A stretch of 64,000 nucleotides of DNA, taken from Takakia lepidozioides. Taxonomy: Eukaryota; Streptophyta; Takakiopsida; Takakiales; Takakiaceae. Each line of letters begins with the position of its first letter. The first letter of the stretch is position 1. Made by a program: the position numbers and the translations under genes. Positions 1-11,852 of this stretch are shown here, in pieces. The stretch is taken from contig CM060733.1 in the NCBI GenBank assembly GCA_030704615.1, positions 74,190,907 through 74,254,906 of the forward strand. The letters are read 5' to 3'. The notes under the pieces were generated by a model. It made no database searches, was not told where the DNA came from, and saw nothing but the letters and a program-made list of their open reading frames with translations.

Positions 1-1527
1 GGTTCATCTCTGAAAAAGGGAGAGGGGAGAGGTGTGGCATTGCCTGATGTGGTGTGGCCAAAATGGCAGCCATCAGAGCGCATTCGTCGTTTGCAAGAGG
101 ACCAGATTGGAGAGGTGAGGGCGCGGCTGAACGTGGATGTTGAGATAACACCAGGCACGCCTCCGGCGTCTGCCCCCATTGAATCTTTTGAAGATATGTG
201 TCTCCATGCCAGCATCATGAAAGACATCACCTTTCACGAGTATACTACTCCCCACCCCATCCAAGCACAGGCCCTGCCGGTGGCTCTGTCAGGACGTGAC
301 CTGCTGGGGTGTGCCGAGACCGGCAGCGGGAAAACTGCAGCTTTTGCTCTTCCTATGATTCAGCATTGTCTGATGCAACCTCCTGTCCGACGTGGTGATG
401 GGCCGCTGGCATTAGTCTTGGCACCAACCAGGGAGCTGGCCCAACAGATTGAGAAGGAGGTGAAGGCTTTCAGCCGATCAGCGGATGGCTTCAAAACTGC
501 AATTGTAGTAGGGGGCACCAACATTGGTGAACAGCGTTCCGAGCTGAGAGGGGGAGTGGAGGTAGTGGTGGCGACACCAGGTCGCTTCATTGACCATTTA
601 CAGCAGGGTAACAGTTCGCTGACCAGGGTGTCATATGTTGTGTTGGACGAAGCAGATCGAATGTTGGACATGGGGTTTGAACCCCAGATTAGAGAGGTAA
701 TGAGGAACCTTCCAAAGAAGCATCAAACACTGCTGTTCAGTGCGACTATGCCTGAGGAGATTGAAGCTCTTGCACAGGAGTATCTGAACCAACCTATAAG
801 GGTGAAAGTTGGAAGAGTGAGCAGCCCTACTGCCAATGTTACCCAGACCCTGGAAAAAGTAACTGAGAAAGAAAAGATAGACAACTTGCTGGCGCTGCTG
901 GTGGAGGAGGCAGCACAAACAGAGAAGGCTAGTCAACCATCTCCTCTCACCATCGTGTTTGTGGAGCGCAAGGCAAGGTGTGATGAGGTCACTGATGCAT
1001 TGGTGGAGCAGGGTCTCAAGGCTACAGCGCTGCATGGAGGCCGAAGCCAAAGTGAAAGGGAAGCTGCACTCCGCGATTTCAGGAAGGGAACCACCAGCAT
1101 TCTTGTGGCAACAGATGTTGCATCTCGAGGTCTTGATGTTACAGGTGTTGCGCATGTAGTCAATTTAGACCTTCCAAGGACAATGGAGGATTATGTGCAT
1201 CGAATTGGAAGAACAGGCCGTGCAGGTGCCTCAGGGCGTGCCACCTCATTCTATACAGATCGCGATGTTTTTCTGGTTGCCCAAATTCGAAGGGCAATCA
1301 CAGAGGCAGAATCAGGGAACACTATGGCATTCGCAACTGGGAAGGCTGCAAGAAGGAAGGAAAGGGAGCAAGCAGCAGCATTCCGAGAGGGAAGGCTTGC
1401 TCCAGTGAGAGTGGCACAGATCGGGGCCACAACTGTGCGGGTGGACGACAAATATAAGCATATGTTGGCTCCATCAGTGGATACCAAGAAGGGTGAAGGA
1501 GCAGCAGATGATGCTTGGGAAGACTAA
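1..1527 (+). CDS. DEAD-box ATP-dependent RNA helicase, 5' partial
   Basis: The frame is open from base 1 to a TAA at 1525-1527, so the true start (the GTG at 34 is not a eukaryotic start) lies upstream of the window or in an earlier exon. Numbering residues from base 34, I see a Q motif (PIQAQALP, about 74-81), motif I AETGSGKT (94-101), PTRELA (131-136), motif II DEAD (205-208), motif III SAT (236-238) and motif VI HRIGRTGR (389-396): a complete two-lobe helicase core. Such enzymes use ATP to unwind or remodel RNA and RNA-protein complexes. The tail after the core is short and charged, ending in acidic residues. There is no frameshift or internal stop, so this is a live host gene. It belongs to the DDX5/plant RH group by general look; I cannot name the exact orthologue. 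Confidence 0.95.
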   Translation, partial: GSSLKKGEGRGVALPDVVWPKWQPSERIRRLQEDQIGEVRARLNVDVEITPGTPPASAPIESFEDMCLHASIMKDITFHEYTTPHPIQAQALPVALSGRDLLGCAETGSGKTAAFALPMIQHCLMQPPVRRGDGPLALVLAPTRELAQQIEKEVKAFSRSADGFKTAIVVGGTNIGEQRSELRGGVEVVVATPGRFIDHLQQGNSSLTRVSYVVLDEADRMLDMGFEPQIREVMRNLPKKHQTLLFSATMPEEIEALAQEYLNQPIRVKVGRVSSPTANVTQTLEKVTEKEKIDNLLALLVEEAAQTEKASQPSPLTIVFVERKARCDEVTDALVEQGLKATALHGGRSQSEREAALRDFRKGTTSILVATDVASRGLDVTGVAHVVNLDLPRTMEDYVHRIGRTGRAGASGRATSFYTDRDVFLVAQIRRAITEAESGNTMAFATGKAARRKEREQAAAFREGRLAPVRVAQIGATTVRVDDKYKHMLAPSVDTKKGEGAADDAWED

Positions 1528-1824
1528 TCTGTGGTAGGCCAGATTACCTGCTATCTTTCTGAAGCAAACACTATGGAACCGCTCTCAGTCTATCTATTTC
1601 TTCTGAAAAGGAAGCAAAATGTCTGATCTTCTCTCTTCTTCCCTCACTCGCTGTAATTCCACAGTGAATGTTATTGTGATTTAGCCCTCCCTCTGCCTCT
1701 TGCGTCAGAAAGCTATTTTTCAAAGGAATATACAGCCATGGCGGCATTATGGAATGAAATATATATGCATCCATTCTTATCCCTTTATCCTTTCAATGAT
1801 CATGGCTAGTAAACCCCACTCTAA
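1528..1824 (+). other. 3' flank of the helicase gene
   Basis: About 300 bases of probable 3' untranslated and intergenic sequence. No coding signal, no canonical AATAAA, and no repeat that I recognise before LINE-derived sequence begins on the other strand. Confidence 0.5.
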
Positions 1825-2720
1825 TCAAGTTTTCAGAGAGCAGTGAAAGCAAAAGAAGAATAGCATTAGCCACCAGATTATCTGCAACATGCGGCCAATT
1901 TTGTAGGATGTTTGTTTCTGGATAGGTTTGAGTTTCATTTTTACATTTGGTTTGAACTGGTCCATTAGGTATCCTAAATAATCAGATGCTATTAAAAAAA
2001 GGAAGGGAGAAAGGGGACAACCCTGCCTTCCAGACCGCAGCGGTGGAAAGGAGTTGGAGAGGTGCCCATCGGGTAAGACCCTGCTTGAACCAGAGAACAG
2101 GAGGATTTTAATCCGTTCCAAGAACTCACTGTGGATGCCACATTTTCGAATGTCCTGTAACAAGAAATCCAAGTGTATCCTATCATCGAACATGAGTAAG
2201 GCCAGGGGCTGGTTAGAAGAGGAGGCAAAATGTAGAGCTTCGTTAGCTACGAATATTATGTTTTCTAGAATCATTCGCCTCTTGACAAAACCTGTTTGCT
2301 CCGGTCTAATCATAGAGGGCAAAACTTTCTGAAGCCTAATCTCTAGTGCCTTAGTGATAATTTATAGGCCACCTTTCATAAAATGGATGGGGTGGTAGTT
2401 AGCTATATTCTCTTGTTCTCTCTTTTTTGTATATAAGTGCTATTATACCTTGAGACATTTGTGATGGCATTATTTTCTTATTAAGGATAATGTTTGCCAT
2501 GTGAAGGAAATCTTCAGAATTGTGATCCAAAGGGATTTATAGAATTCCGCCGAAATTCCGTCCATCCTTGGGATTTTAGATCTTTAAGACCTCAAAGGGC
2601 ATCCTGGAAGACTTCCATCGAGAATTCAATGTTCAAGAAGGCTGATTGTCTCGAGTTAGAATTGGGGGATCTTACTGCAAACCAAGTCCCTAGCCTTGGT
2701 ACCCTCCACTGTAAATAGCG
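1825..2720 (-). pseudogene. LINE reverse transcriptase fragment
   Basis: Read on the minus strand, shifted frames spell the fingers and palm of a non-LTR reverse transcriptase. In order there is a block ending NYHPI (the usual NYRPI), then KALEIRLQKVLP, PEQTGFVKRR, a shortened catalytic block A (LLMFDD where DFEKAYD is expected), GRQGCPLSPFLF (block B), and a decayed FADD region near 1850-1900 reading VADN. At least two frameshifts, a deletion around the first catalytic aspartate and stops show that it is dead. No endonuclease or RNase H belongs to this copy, so it is an internal fragment. It is a different LINE lineage from the copies at 2.8-4.7 kb and 12.6-21 kb. Confidence 0.8.
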
Positions 2721-2814
2721 CAGTGAAGAAGGATGCAGCTATGGCAGACATCTTCTTAGGTTGAGAGGGAGAGACATTCAAGTTATCCTTTAGGTTAAGA
2801 AAAGAGAGAGAAGA

Positions 2815-3872
2815 CTCCTGCCGAAGCCGGCATAACTAAGAGCCACTTCGCCTTGCAGCTACTGCCCCATTTCGCGGGGGTGGGCCCTATGAAGAAAGCA
2901 GGTGTCCAGGGGACACCGAGTAACCGAAGGGAAGATGGTACCAATGGTACCTAGGGTATTGTAGGATACCTATGGGTACCGAGAATACCTAGGGAGTTGG
3001 GGGAGGGTTGGATTCAAGTTGTCGTTTGTTGGTAATGATAGCTGTGAAAGAACGAAGCGTTGTGAGGTGTATGGCTTTAAAGCATTTACGATAGGGGTAA
3101 TGGGAATTTTAAAGTTTTTATGGAGTGCAGAGATATTGGCATTGTGGATGTCCCCTCTAGTGTCAGCGGTGATGACAGTAAGTGGGCATGTTACCTAGCC
3201 CCGTTGGCAGATAACAAGGATGAGCGGGGCATATTTCTGGCATTTTTCAAGAGTTGATGAGCTGGGATAGCGGTCATGACAGTATGTGAATTCGATAAAG
3301 TGTATGGTGAGGGTTGGGGATGGGGCAGTGGCCGGAGGGGCGTTTATGGGAAGGCCATGGACTAGCAGAATGTTTGGGCATAGTCTGGCGGAACATGTAC
3401 AAGATAAGTGGGGTCGACAAACACAGGGGCGTAGCCATGTTGGTACAGTATGGTCGGAAGTCTACCTTGGTAGGTGTCGGCATTAATAAGCGAGAACCAT
3501 TAGTTTCAATGCGGCGTAGTAGGAGTTTATGAATATGTCAGACTGCGTGGTTATGCCTAGTAATACGAAGGCCGTAGATGACAGGGTGAGGACACTGGCT
3601 AAGGAGGTGGGGCCAGGTATCACGGGTCGCGTGGATGTGGGAGTAGAGTGGGCAGTGCGGGGATGGGTAAAGGTGTGGCCAAAAAATGTGCTTACCTGGT
3701 GGGCATATCTGAATTTGAGTGTTTGTCGTATTTGTACATCAGTTGCGGCTTGAGTGTGTCGAAAATGGTTTGACAGCTTATGATGGAGTACGGTGGAATG
3801 CGTCCATTTTTTATATGTATTTTGGTATGACTAATAGAAGCTGAGGCTTGTTTGTTGGCTTCTCGAGTAGAG
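2815..3872 (-). mobile_element. 5'-truncated LINE copy 1 (C-terminal zinc region and 3' UTR)
   Basis: On the minus strand this starts inside the post-RNase H linker (REANKQASASISHTKIH, near 3870) and runs through decayed coding sequence into the family's 3' UTR. The UTR holds the conserved stretch near 2820-2890 (CTTCGCCTTGCAGCTACTG read on the plus strand). The same tail is at 3873-3960 and, reversed, at 13110-13210. Beginning part-way through an ORF and ending at the 3' UTR is the signature of abortive LINE reverse transcription. Many stops; not coding. The few hundred bases between its 3' end and the previous LINE show nothing else. Confidence 0.75.
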
Positions 3873-4741
3873 ATAAGACTCCGGTCGGAGGACCGGCGTA
3901 AATAAGAGCCATTTCGCCTTGCGGCTACTGCTCCCTTTTGGGGGTAGGCCCTATAGAAAAAGCGGAGCATGTTTTTGTCGTTTGTCTAACGTGGAGGAAT
4001 TGGGGTAGAGATCGTGGCAGATGTGAATTCAATAAAGTGGATAGTGAGGTTTGGGGATGGTGCATTGGGTGGCGTGACATGTATGGGCAGAACCTGTATA
4101 AGTAGAATATTCGGATATAATCTAGCAGGGCATGTGCAAAGTGAGTGGGGCCGGCAAGTGCATAGGAGTAGCCATGATGGTACAGTGTGATCAGGAGGTC
4201 TGCCTTGGTATGTACCAGCGTTGATGAGTGAGAACCAACGAGTTTATGATGCGACGTGGAGAAGTTTATGGATGTGCCAAACTGCATGGTTATGCCGAGT
4301 TATATGGAGTCCATGAATGACGGGGTGAGTACATTCGCTGAGGAGGTGGGGCCAGGGGATCACGGACCATGTGGGTGTGGGAGCAAAGTGGACAATTTGG
4401 GGATGGGTATAGGCTTGACCAGAAGATATGTTTGCGTTGGTAGCCCATGTACTGTGCATATTTAAATTTGAGAATTTGACGTATTTGTGCATCAGTTGCA
4501 GATTTGGTGTGCCAGAAGTGGTTTGATAATTTGTGATTAATAATTTTGATAATTTAGAAGTGTGGATTGCGTCCATTTTGGGATGTGAATTTTGGTGTGA
4601 CTAATAGAGGCCGAGGCTTGTTTATTAGCCTCCCGAGTAAGTACGGTTAAGATGTTGCATATTGGTCTAGGCTCAGGGGGGTCTGGAACGGGGTGTATGA
4701 GCCAGAATGGGTGGATGTGTGCAATGTGAATGGGGTACGAT
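3873..4741 (-). mobile_element. 5'-truncated LINE copy 2, abutting copy 1
   Basis: A second copy of the same LINE in the same orientation. On the minus strand it begins near 4741 with HIAHTHPFWLIHPVPD, shared with the RNase H tail at 16200-16260. It passes the same REANKQASASISHTKIH linker and the C-terminal block ending ITRHNHAVWHIHKLL, and ends in the 3' UTR at about 3873-3890, directly against copy 1. The HN-A-V block near the end is the C-terminal zinc-binding region typical of these LINEs. Stops and frameshifts throughout. Confidence 0.75.
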
Positions 4742-6965
4742 GGGGGCCAAAGACACTAAAATCGTCCAAAAATACCTATATGAAATCATTGAGATAGCTT
4801 TCTGATACTACTCTCTGAAACGTTGCAGGTGCGTCGCAAAGTCCAAATGGCATGACTTTATAGGCATAAGCTCCTCATTCAGTGATGAATGTGGTCTTCT
4901 CTCGGTCTTCCTCTGTCATCTGTACCTAATTGTACCCACTGAATCCATCCATGAATAAGTACATCCCGTGTCCTGTCACCGTGTCCAACACTATCTCTGT
5001 GAAAAGTAGTGGAAACGGGTCCTCATTGGTTCCTGTATTCAGTTTGCGGTATCTTTGGCACTATTACAATGGGAGATAACCATTGAGGTGTCTCCACTCG
5101 ATATATGAATCCTGCATCCAATAATTTCTTGATTTCTTCCCAAACCTTAGCTGCATAGTTGGGGTTCATTCTGTACTGTTCTGTCGAACAGGTTTAGTAT
5201 CCACTTCCAGTTCAATTCGGTGCTGACAAATACTCTGAGGTATTCCCGTCAGATCCTTATAGCTCCAAGCGAATACATCTTGTATTCGGTGAATAGTGCA
5301 ATGGCTTCATGGAGAAATGATTCTTCCAGGCCTGCACTCACTCATATTATCTTTGGGTCTTCCTTTGTACCAAGATTCACTTGAATCAGTTGAGTTTCTT
5401 CCGTTACTATCCAGCCCGCAATTTTTTGTCCTATGGTAGCAATCATGGCTGGTACTTCACTGACGCTCATGGGGGGTCACTATATGTATTTTTTTTCATA
5501 TCACGTGCGTACAAAGGTATATTTATATTAGGCTATATTTTTAGAATTTTGCAATTTTTTCCACCCTATCTTTAGGTAATATTGTAAAACCCTTTGTTTT
5601 CTAACACTCTATTTTTCTTTATAATTTTTTTTTGCAACAATTAATTAGACCATATTTTAAATTATCATTTTAAATAATTATAAAATTTCAAAGCATGTAC
5701 ACAAACAAGTACATTCCATATAACATAAGTCAAATGCCAGACCCAAGAAAAAATTTAATTTTCATTAGCCACGAACTCATTCAAAACTGCAACATCACTT
5801 GGATCTAAAGAGTATAAGTCTTGAGATGCTTCAAATGCCATAGTCACTGTTGAGATTATGGTATCAACATCAATCCACTGTGTATCACTAGAATCATATT
5901 TGAACTTCAGGTGACCTCTACCTGATTTCGTCCTGATGGATTAGAGCTGGATGCAATATGAGAAACTTCACAAGGATGGATACATTATACTGTAGATAAA
6001 ACCCTTTATTACATTAATTTTTTAAGTTAAATTCTGGATTTTTTGTGACATTTAAAAAAAAAAAAAAGGTGAAAGGATATTGCCTTACCATATTTTATAA
6101 GTAAAACTTTTCTAAAATTTACGTCAAAAAAATAAATTGCACCCTATATTTGTTCTCACGTGGTTTTGAAAATACGGGGAGTGACCCCCCCAAGCTGACG
6201 CTGATATCCTCCTCTCTTTCTTGATAGAAACGAGCTGGGTGTTGAGGCGTGTCCATGGTTAACTCTTCAGGGTCGTCCGTTTCTGGATTACTTGTTCTTA
6301 CTAGTGGGTTTACCATGTGGCACCCCACCGTTGTGGCCTCCATGACCACTAGTTGACCAATAGGTTCTAGCTGTGGATGCGTTGCATACACCGTAGCTTC
6401 TTCTTCTTCCGACAATCCACTAGACCAATCATATTCCTCCACTAGGCAGGGTCGTTTCTCTCATGGAATCGAACCCCGTTGCTTAGTGGTAATAATAACT
6501 CGTTCCGACCTTTTCTTGATTGTGAGGGTTTGACTTTCCCAATCGTGGTGAGATTGGGCTTGAGTCAACCACGGTCTTCCAAGGGGTAATGAATACCCTT
6601 CTGCCACATCTTCCATTCTGAGAATGGTCACTGAAACTTCGTATACCAGTCCTGCTACTTCCATTGCTAGGCATCTGATGATACCCAATGTTTGTATTTT
6701 CCGTTGATCTGCCATTCATACTGTGAATGGAACAGGTTCCATATGCCCCAAACCCAATGATTTCTTCATTTTTCAGTCATTATATTAACTCCCGAACCTC
6801 CGTCAATGCGTACATCAGTCACCAATTTCCATCGGATACGTACTTATAACACGTGTATTGCTTCGTCGTAGTCCTGGACTCGTGGTGCAGTTGTGGGTTT
6901 AATCGTGTAAACCTCTGATACTGGTATCATTTTTGGTGTAGTGGTCAAAGCCTCAATTGCCCTAC
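4742..6965 (-). mobile_element. Ty3/gypsy-like pol fragment (protease and reverse transcriptase), split by a DNA element
   Basis: Minus strand. At about 6790-6840 there is a protease active site (VRIDGGSG) and downstream (6461-6715) the rest of a retropepsin-like domain ending GRPWLTQAQSHHDWESQTLTI. This resembles the protease at 53280-53600. From 5460 down to 4742 there is a decayed reverse transcriptase: KDLTGIP, a block like QWLSPIVIVPK, DGFSGYNQ-like and YKVMPFGLCDAPATFQR-like stretches. The frame is broken repeatedly. The pol region is interrupted at 5468-6194 by the hAT-like element. No LTRs, gag or integrase are seen for this copy. Confidence 0.75.
5468..6194. mobile_element. Non-autonomous hAT-like DNA transposon (727 bp)
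   Basis: The ends are inverted repeats of about 40 bp: CATGGGGGGTCACT on the left and, on the complementary strand, CTTGGGGGGGTCACT on the right, both followed by a GTATTTT tract and CACGTG. The 8-bp direct repeat CTGACGCT flanks it exactly (5460-5467 and 6195-6202), and the gypsy pol sequence resumes on each side. An 8-bp duplication with short C-starting inverted repeats points to hAT. The interior is much more AT-rich than its surroundings. On the minus strand 5755-5943 holds an open stretch of about 62 codons ending in NEFVANEN and a stop, which could be the last exon of a lost transposase or a captured host exon. Confidence 0.8.
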
Positions 6966-7925
6966 GTCCTCTGTGCGGGGAAGCTGAGGTGCCTCAATCC
7001 CGCCTGCTTCCACTTTCCTCCAGCATAGCAATCTCTTGAGCAGTGAGACTTGTGCCCACCTTCACAGGCCACACGCTTGGTGGAGGAGGCTTCATGACCA
7101 CCGAAGGCCACACAGCCCCACGCACGCATCTACCACAGTCGTCAGCGCAGAACCAGAACTTGTGGTTCTTTGCCCTCTCCTTGTCCGTAAGGGCGAAACA
7201 AACTGAAGTCCGCTCTTTGCCTCTGGATATGAAAGATGCGCACTTTTCAAATGTGGTGCCCCTGATCGCTGCACATTTTACTCGTGATCCAGCACTGGTG
7301 CCTTCTATATGCCAAACCTCGTCGAAGCACATGGACTCCACCCCATCCGGCAGCATGTTGTGTTCTTGAACCATTGCAGTCACAGTGCTTGATGTTGGGG
7401 TCTGGCATGGTGCCCAAGGCTCCTCTCCAGTGGAGGTTCCAAAAATCCATTGCGGATGCAAGGGAACACGTGGCGTGGAGAAGTTGTTCATGTCCGTCCT
7501 ATGGGAATCTACATCCGAACCAGGAGGGGCATCCAATTTCGTTTGCAGGACCCGAATCTCTCTTCGCCTTCCAGATGCGGAACTCTAGACACAAGAGGGG
7601 TACCATCCGCACACATGCTCACCGCCCTAGCTATTTTACTTGGATCCCCTGATCTTGTTGCCACCCGCAACATCAACTCGCTCTTGTCGGGACCTTTGCC
7701 ACCAACCCCACCCCTCAAGAATTCCCTGTATCTGGTTTGTTGCTGGAGAGCACGCGTGAGGTCATCGGCCGTCGCCACATACAAATCTCTTCCCTGTTTT
7801 CCAGACTGCTGCAATCAAGCATTATGCACTGTCTCCATAAGATTGCAAGATGGCATGTCCGCCATCTCCTCAATGGACATGTGCTACAGAATGGGAAAAC
7901 ACGTTTCAAATAGGAGGACATGCAG
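6966..7925 (-). pseudogene. MULE-type SWIM transposase fragment (copy C)
   Basis: The minus strand matches residues downstream of the catalytic core of the transposase at 45996-49667. It runs from a probable splice acceptor near 7890 (CTGTAG before CACATGTCC), through MADMPSCNL, GRDLYVATADDLTRAL, GTPLVSRVPHLEGEERFGSCKR, HKFWFCADDCGRCVRG and VWPVKVGTSLTAQEIAMLEE near 7020. It stops short of the SWIM zinc finger. It contains a TGA where the relative has tryptophan, and frameshifts. At 6966-7017 it is joined to about 50 bases that match, in the opposite coding sense, the N-terminal region of copy B at 62270-62321. The integrase of the chromovirus begins immediately on the other side (7926). Confidence 0.8.
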
Positions 7926-10900
7926 ACGAAAGGGGAAACTCCCGTTGCGGAGTGTTCTGTGTTATTATAACAGAACTCTGCCGCGTCTAAGTGTTCCACC
8001 CAGTCTGTTTGGTCTACCGACACGTAATTCCGCAAGATCTGCTTCACTACAGAATCCACTCTTTCCGTTTGGCCGTCGGTCGTAGGTCGGAAGGCGGTGC
8101 TCATCTTCAGCCTCGTCCCCATCTTCTTCCAAAGTGCCCTCCAAAATTTACTCGTAAACTTTGGATCGCGGTCCGAGACAATATCCTTCGGGACTCCATG
8201 ATGCTTTAAGACGTGGGCGAAGTAAAGTCGCCCTGTTTCCTGCGCCGTTGCTGTCTCCTTGAAATGGCCCATTTTACTGAACCTATCCACCACCACCATG
8301 ATTGCATCGAATCCTTTTGACGGCGGCATAGCAGTCAAGAAATCCATCGAGACGCTTTCCCAAGTCCCCTCTGGAATCGGCAAGGGTTGTAACAGCCCCG
8401 CTTGCTTTTTGTACTCGCTCCGGTTTTGTTGGCATGTGGTGCATGTCTTGACATACTCCTCTGCCTCCTCCCTGAGTTTGGGCCAGAAATACTCTTTCTT
8501 CAAGAGTGCCGCAGTGCGCTTGGCTCCGCCGTGGCCCGCAAGCGGGCTATCATGGCATTCTCTCAAGAGGCTATCTCTGATCCCTCCCTTCGGCACGTAG
8601 AGACGCTTTTGCTTATACCGGAGCAGTCCATTTCGCAAGTGGAATTGCGATTTAACCCCCATCCTCAAGTCCTGCATCACGGACTTTGCCAGCTCATCAT
8701 TCCGGCAAGCCTTCCGGATCTTCCTTTGGAGCGCCGTCTCACCCCTGTACACCAACCAGAGCTGCTGCTTTCTACTTAAAGCATCGGCCACCACGTTGTC
8801 CCGTCCCAGTTTGTACTGGATATCCACGTCGAACACCGCCAAAGTGTCTTGCTACCTAAGTTGTTTTGGGGACAACTTGGGCTGCGTGGCAAAATACTTC
8901 ACCGTGACATTGTCCGTGAACACCTTCACTGGGTTGGAACCAACATAGTGGCGCCAAAGCTCAAGACAATGCACCACCGCCTTCATCTCTTTCTCGTGCG
9001 TCGGCCACCGTCGCTCCACTTCATTCAGTTTCTTACTTTCGTAAGCCACTGGACGTCCATCTTGCATCAGTACACCCCCAATCGCGAAGTCCGACGCATC
9101 TGTATGAATCTCGAACGGACGATCAAACTCCGGGATTTTCAAGACTGGAGCTTCCGCCATCCGCTACTTCAATTCAGCAAAAGCTTGGCCACAAAAAGTG
9201 TTCCATGCCCATACTTTGGATTTACACAGAAGGTCTGACAGCAGCCCCGCGATCTTGGCGAAATTTCTCACATACTTCCGGAAATAGGAGGCGATTCCTA
9301 GGAAGGATCGCACTCCCGGGACCGAAGTCGGAGGCTCCCGGTCCAAGATTGCCCTCACCTTCCTGTCATCCATTCTGATCCCATCCTGTGTAATCACATG
9401 CCCCAGGAACTCCACTTTTGTGACCCCGAATTCGCACTTTGAAGTTTTGGCATACAGCTTCCCTTCCCGCAATTTCTGGAACACCCTTTTGAGGTGCTCC
9501 AGGTGCTCCTCCTTTGTTTTCGAATACACCAAGATGTCGTCGATGTAAACGATCACAAAGTCATCCAACCACTCCTGGAAAGGCGCTGGCGCGTGCTAAA
9601 GTCGCGGAGCGTTGGTAAGTCCAAAAGGCATCACCAAGAACTCATATGAACCATAATTGTCATGCACGCGGTCTTCTCCTCATCTCCTTCCGCCACTCGA
9701 ATTTGATGATAGCCGGAGCGCAGATCGATCCGGCTGAAATACTTCGCTCCTACCAACCGATTGAAAAGGTCGTCGATCCTTGAAAAATGGTACCGGTTTT
9801 TGATAGTCACCTTATTCAAAGCCTTGTAATGGACACACATCCGCAGCATCCCATCCTTCTTGTCTGCGAATAGCACCGGGGCTCCGTAAGGTGACTTACT
9901 TGGCCGGATGTACCCCTTTGACATTAGATCTTGAGCTGAGTCTTCAGCTCGACCAACTCTCTGTGGCTCAACCGGTAGGGCGCCCTTGGCAGGCGGTTCT
10001 GATCCCGGTATCACCTCAATCTTGGTCAACACCTCTTCGCGTGGCAAGCCATTGGTAAATCCTCCGGCATCACATCCTGGTATTTTCTCCAAAATCCCCT
10101 TGATCCAATCTGGGCTCGGCTCCCATCGCCTTCTCCCATCACTTCTCTAATGTAGAGCAAAAACTGGGGCTCGTGTGCCTCCTCCACGGCCCACTTGCTG
10201 ACAGAAGGTTTATTCGCCCTCCCACGGGTTTGGGCGTTTCTGACACTCGTAAGACCTCGCCACCATTCCCACATGGCAGCGTGACTACTCTCTTGCGGCC
10301 ATCTATGACCGCTCCGGATTTGCTCAAAAAGGTCATCCCCAAAATGAGATCCACTCCATCGATCTCGCAGATGGTGAAGTTCTCACGTCCCTCCCAACTC
10401 CCCAGTTGAAGAGGAACATCAAACGCCAACCTTGTCGCCAATTGCGGTTCTCCTTTGGCAGAACGCACCTTAATAGAGGCCCCACGTCACTTGTCGGGAG
10501 TCCCAGCTTTTGTGCCGTTGCCGGTGTCATGAAGGAGTGCGACGCTCCTGTGTCCACCAACAACGACACGTTAGTTCTAGATATTATCCCATCCACGAAC
10601 AATAACTGACTCCCATTACGTAAGGCGCCAGTTTCCTGATACAACTCACAAGAAAATTTGCCTACCTTGCAAGTCCTGGCGACCACCGCTTCCACCAAGC
10701 GACTGATGGTATCTTCCGACAGCTCTGTGGTTGCCTGAGTCATGTTCAATTGCCGGGGCTTCGTGCACTTCTTGGCCATGTGCCCGGGCTCCCCGCAATT
10801 GAAACACACTCCATCAAAGGTCGCCTTCTGTCCGCCATAGGCCGCTCCGCCCGCTTTTCCTTTCGAAGCACCGGGTGCCGCCTTGACTTGTGAGGGCCCT

Positions 10901-11850
10901 CCCTTCGATTTCCACGTGCCATTGTCGTCACGTGGCCTATCCCACTTCTTTTCCGGTCGGAAGGAGTCACCTTCCCGCCGGGACTTCTTGTGGTTCAGCT
11001 CCGTACGGCCTTGTCTTTCACCCTTAGGGACATCCGAGAAACATTCAGCCCTCTCAATTGCCTCGTTCAAAGTCTTAGGTGGCTTCTCCTCCAACTTCCG
11101 CCTGGCCCATGGGGCCAGGCCCCCCACAAAGTTGAAGACCATTTCTGGTTCTGCCATGTCCGCGACTTCGAGCAACAACACATTGAAAGCTTGGACATAT
11201 CCTCGAATGTCATCTGTTTGCTTCAAATTCCTCATCTTGTCCCGGGCAAGCCAGGACGCGTTGAGGGGCACAAATTGTCTCTTCATCAATTCCTTGAACC
11301 CATTCCAGTTCAAGGTTTCCGGGCTTGGGCCTCGGTCGTGAAGGCGTTTCTGCCACCATTGTTGAGCATAGCCCCTCAAATAGGTGGGAGCCACTTCCAC
11401 TCGATCCTCGTCACTCAACTTGGCCGCCCGGAAGTACTGCTCTAGCTCCAAGAGCCAGGTGTTGAGTGCCTTCCGATTTCGGACGCCCTCGAAGGTGCCG
11501 GGTTCCTTAGGCTTCACCTTAAACTTTGCCTTAGTGGAAGTGACATTAGCCGCCTTCAACACGTCTTTCAACGTCCCGCCAAATTGCGCCAACAACCCTT
11601 CCCAAAAGGCTGCCGGCATGGGAGGCATCTGTTGGTCGGTCGGAGCTCTCAGGGATTCCTCAGGCTCCGACTCCTCAGATTCCTCCCGCTCTTGAGCTTC
11701 CTCAAACGGCCGCCTCGGTGACACGTCGCCCCCATCGGGCTCACCAGGATCACATCTTTTGGGCCGTTCCGCTTTCACTTTGGCTTGCCCGACCCCATGA
11801 TGAGGCCAATCCCAAGGACGATCGCGTACGAACTCTATGCTCTGATACCA
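7926..11850 (-). pseudogene. Chromovirus gag-protease-RT-RNase H-integrase
   Basis: Minus strand, in order. Gag from about 11850 (retrotransposon gag fold; acidic N-terminus; zinc knuckle CFNCGEPGHMAKKC near 10800). Protease near 10560 (LLVDTGASHSF). RT at about 10090-9160 with [23 protein letters not shown] and YIDD (near 9540). RNase H at 9160-8760 (HTDASDFAIGG). Integrase from about 8700, with an HHCC zinc-binding domain (HDSPLAGHGG, then TCTTCQQ) and a catalytic core (MDFLTAMP, SDRDPKFTS, TDGQTERV). The frame is shifted several times and TAG codons sit at the RT/RNase H and RNase H/integrase joins, where glutamine and tryptophan are expected. It stops abruptly in the integrase at 7926 because of the inversion. 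Confidence 0.9.
11839..11850 (-). promoter_or_regulatory. Primer-binding site (initiator tRNA-Met)
   Basis: The minus strand reads TGGTATCAGAGC two bases after the end of the 5' LTR. This is the standard plant-retrotransposon priming site complementary to the 3' end of initiator tRNA-Met. It fixes the LTR edge and the direction of the element. Confidence 0.9.
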
Positions 11851-11852
11851 AG

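Noticed and set aside
34-36. GTG as start of the helicase
   Set aside because: The frame is open upstream to base 1 and nuclear genes do not normally start at GTG; the true start is outside the window.
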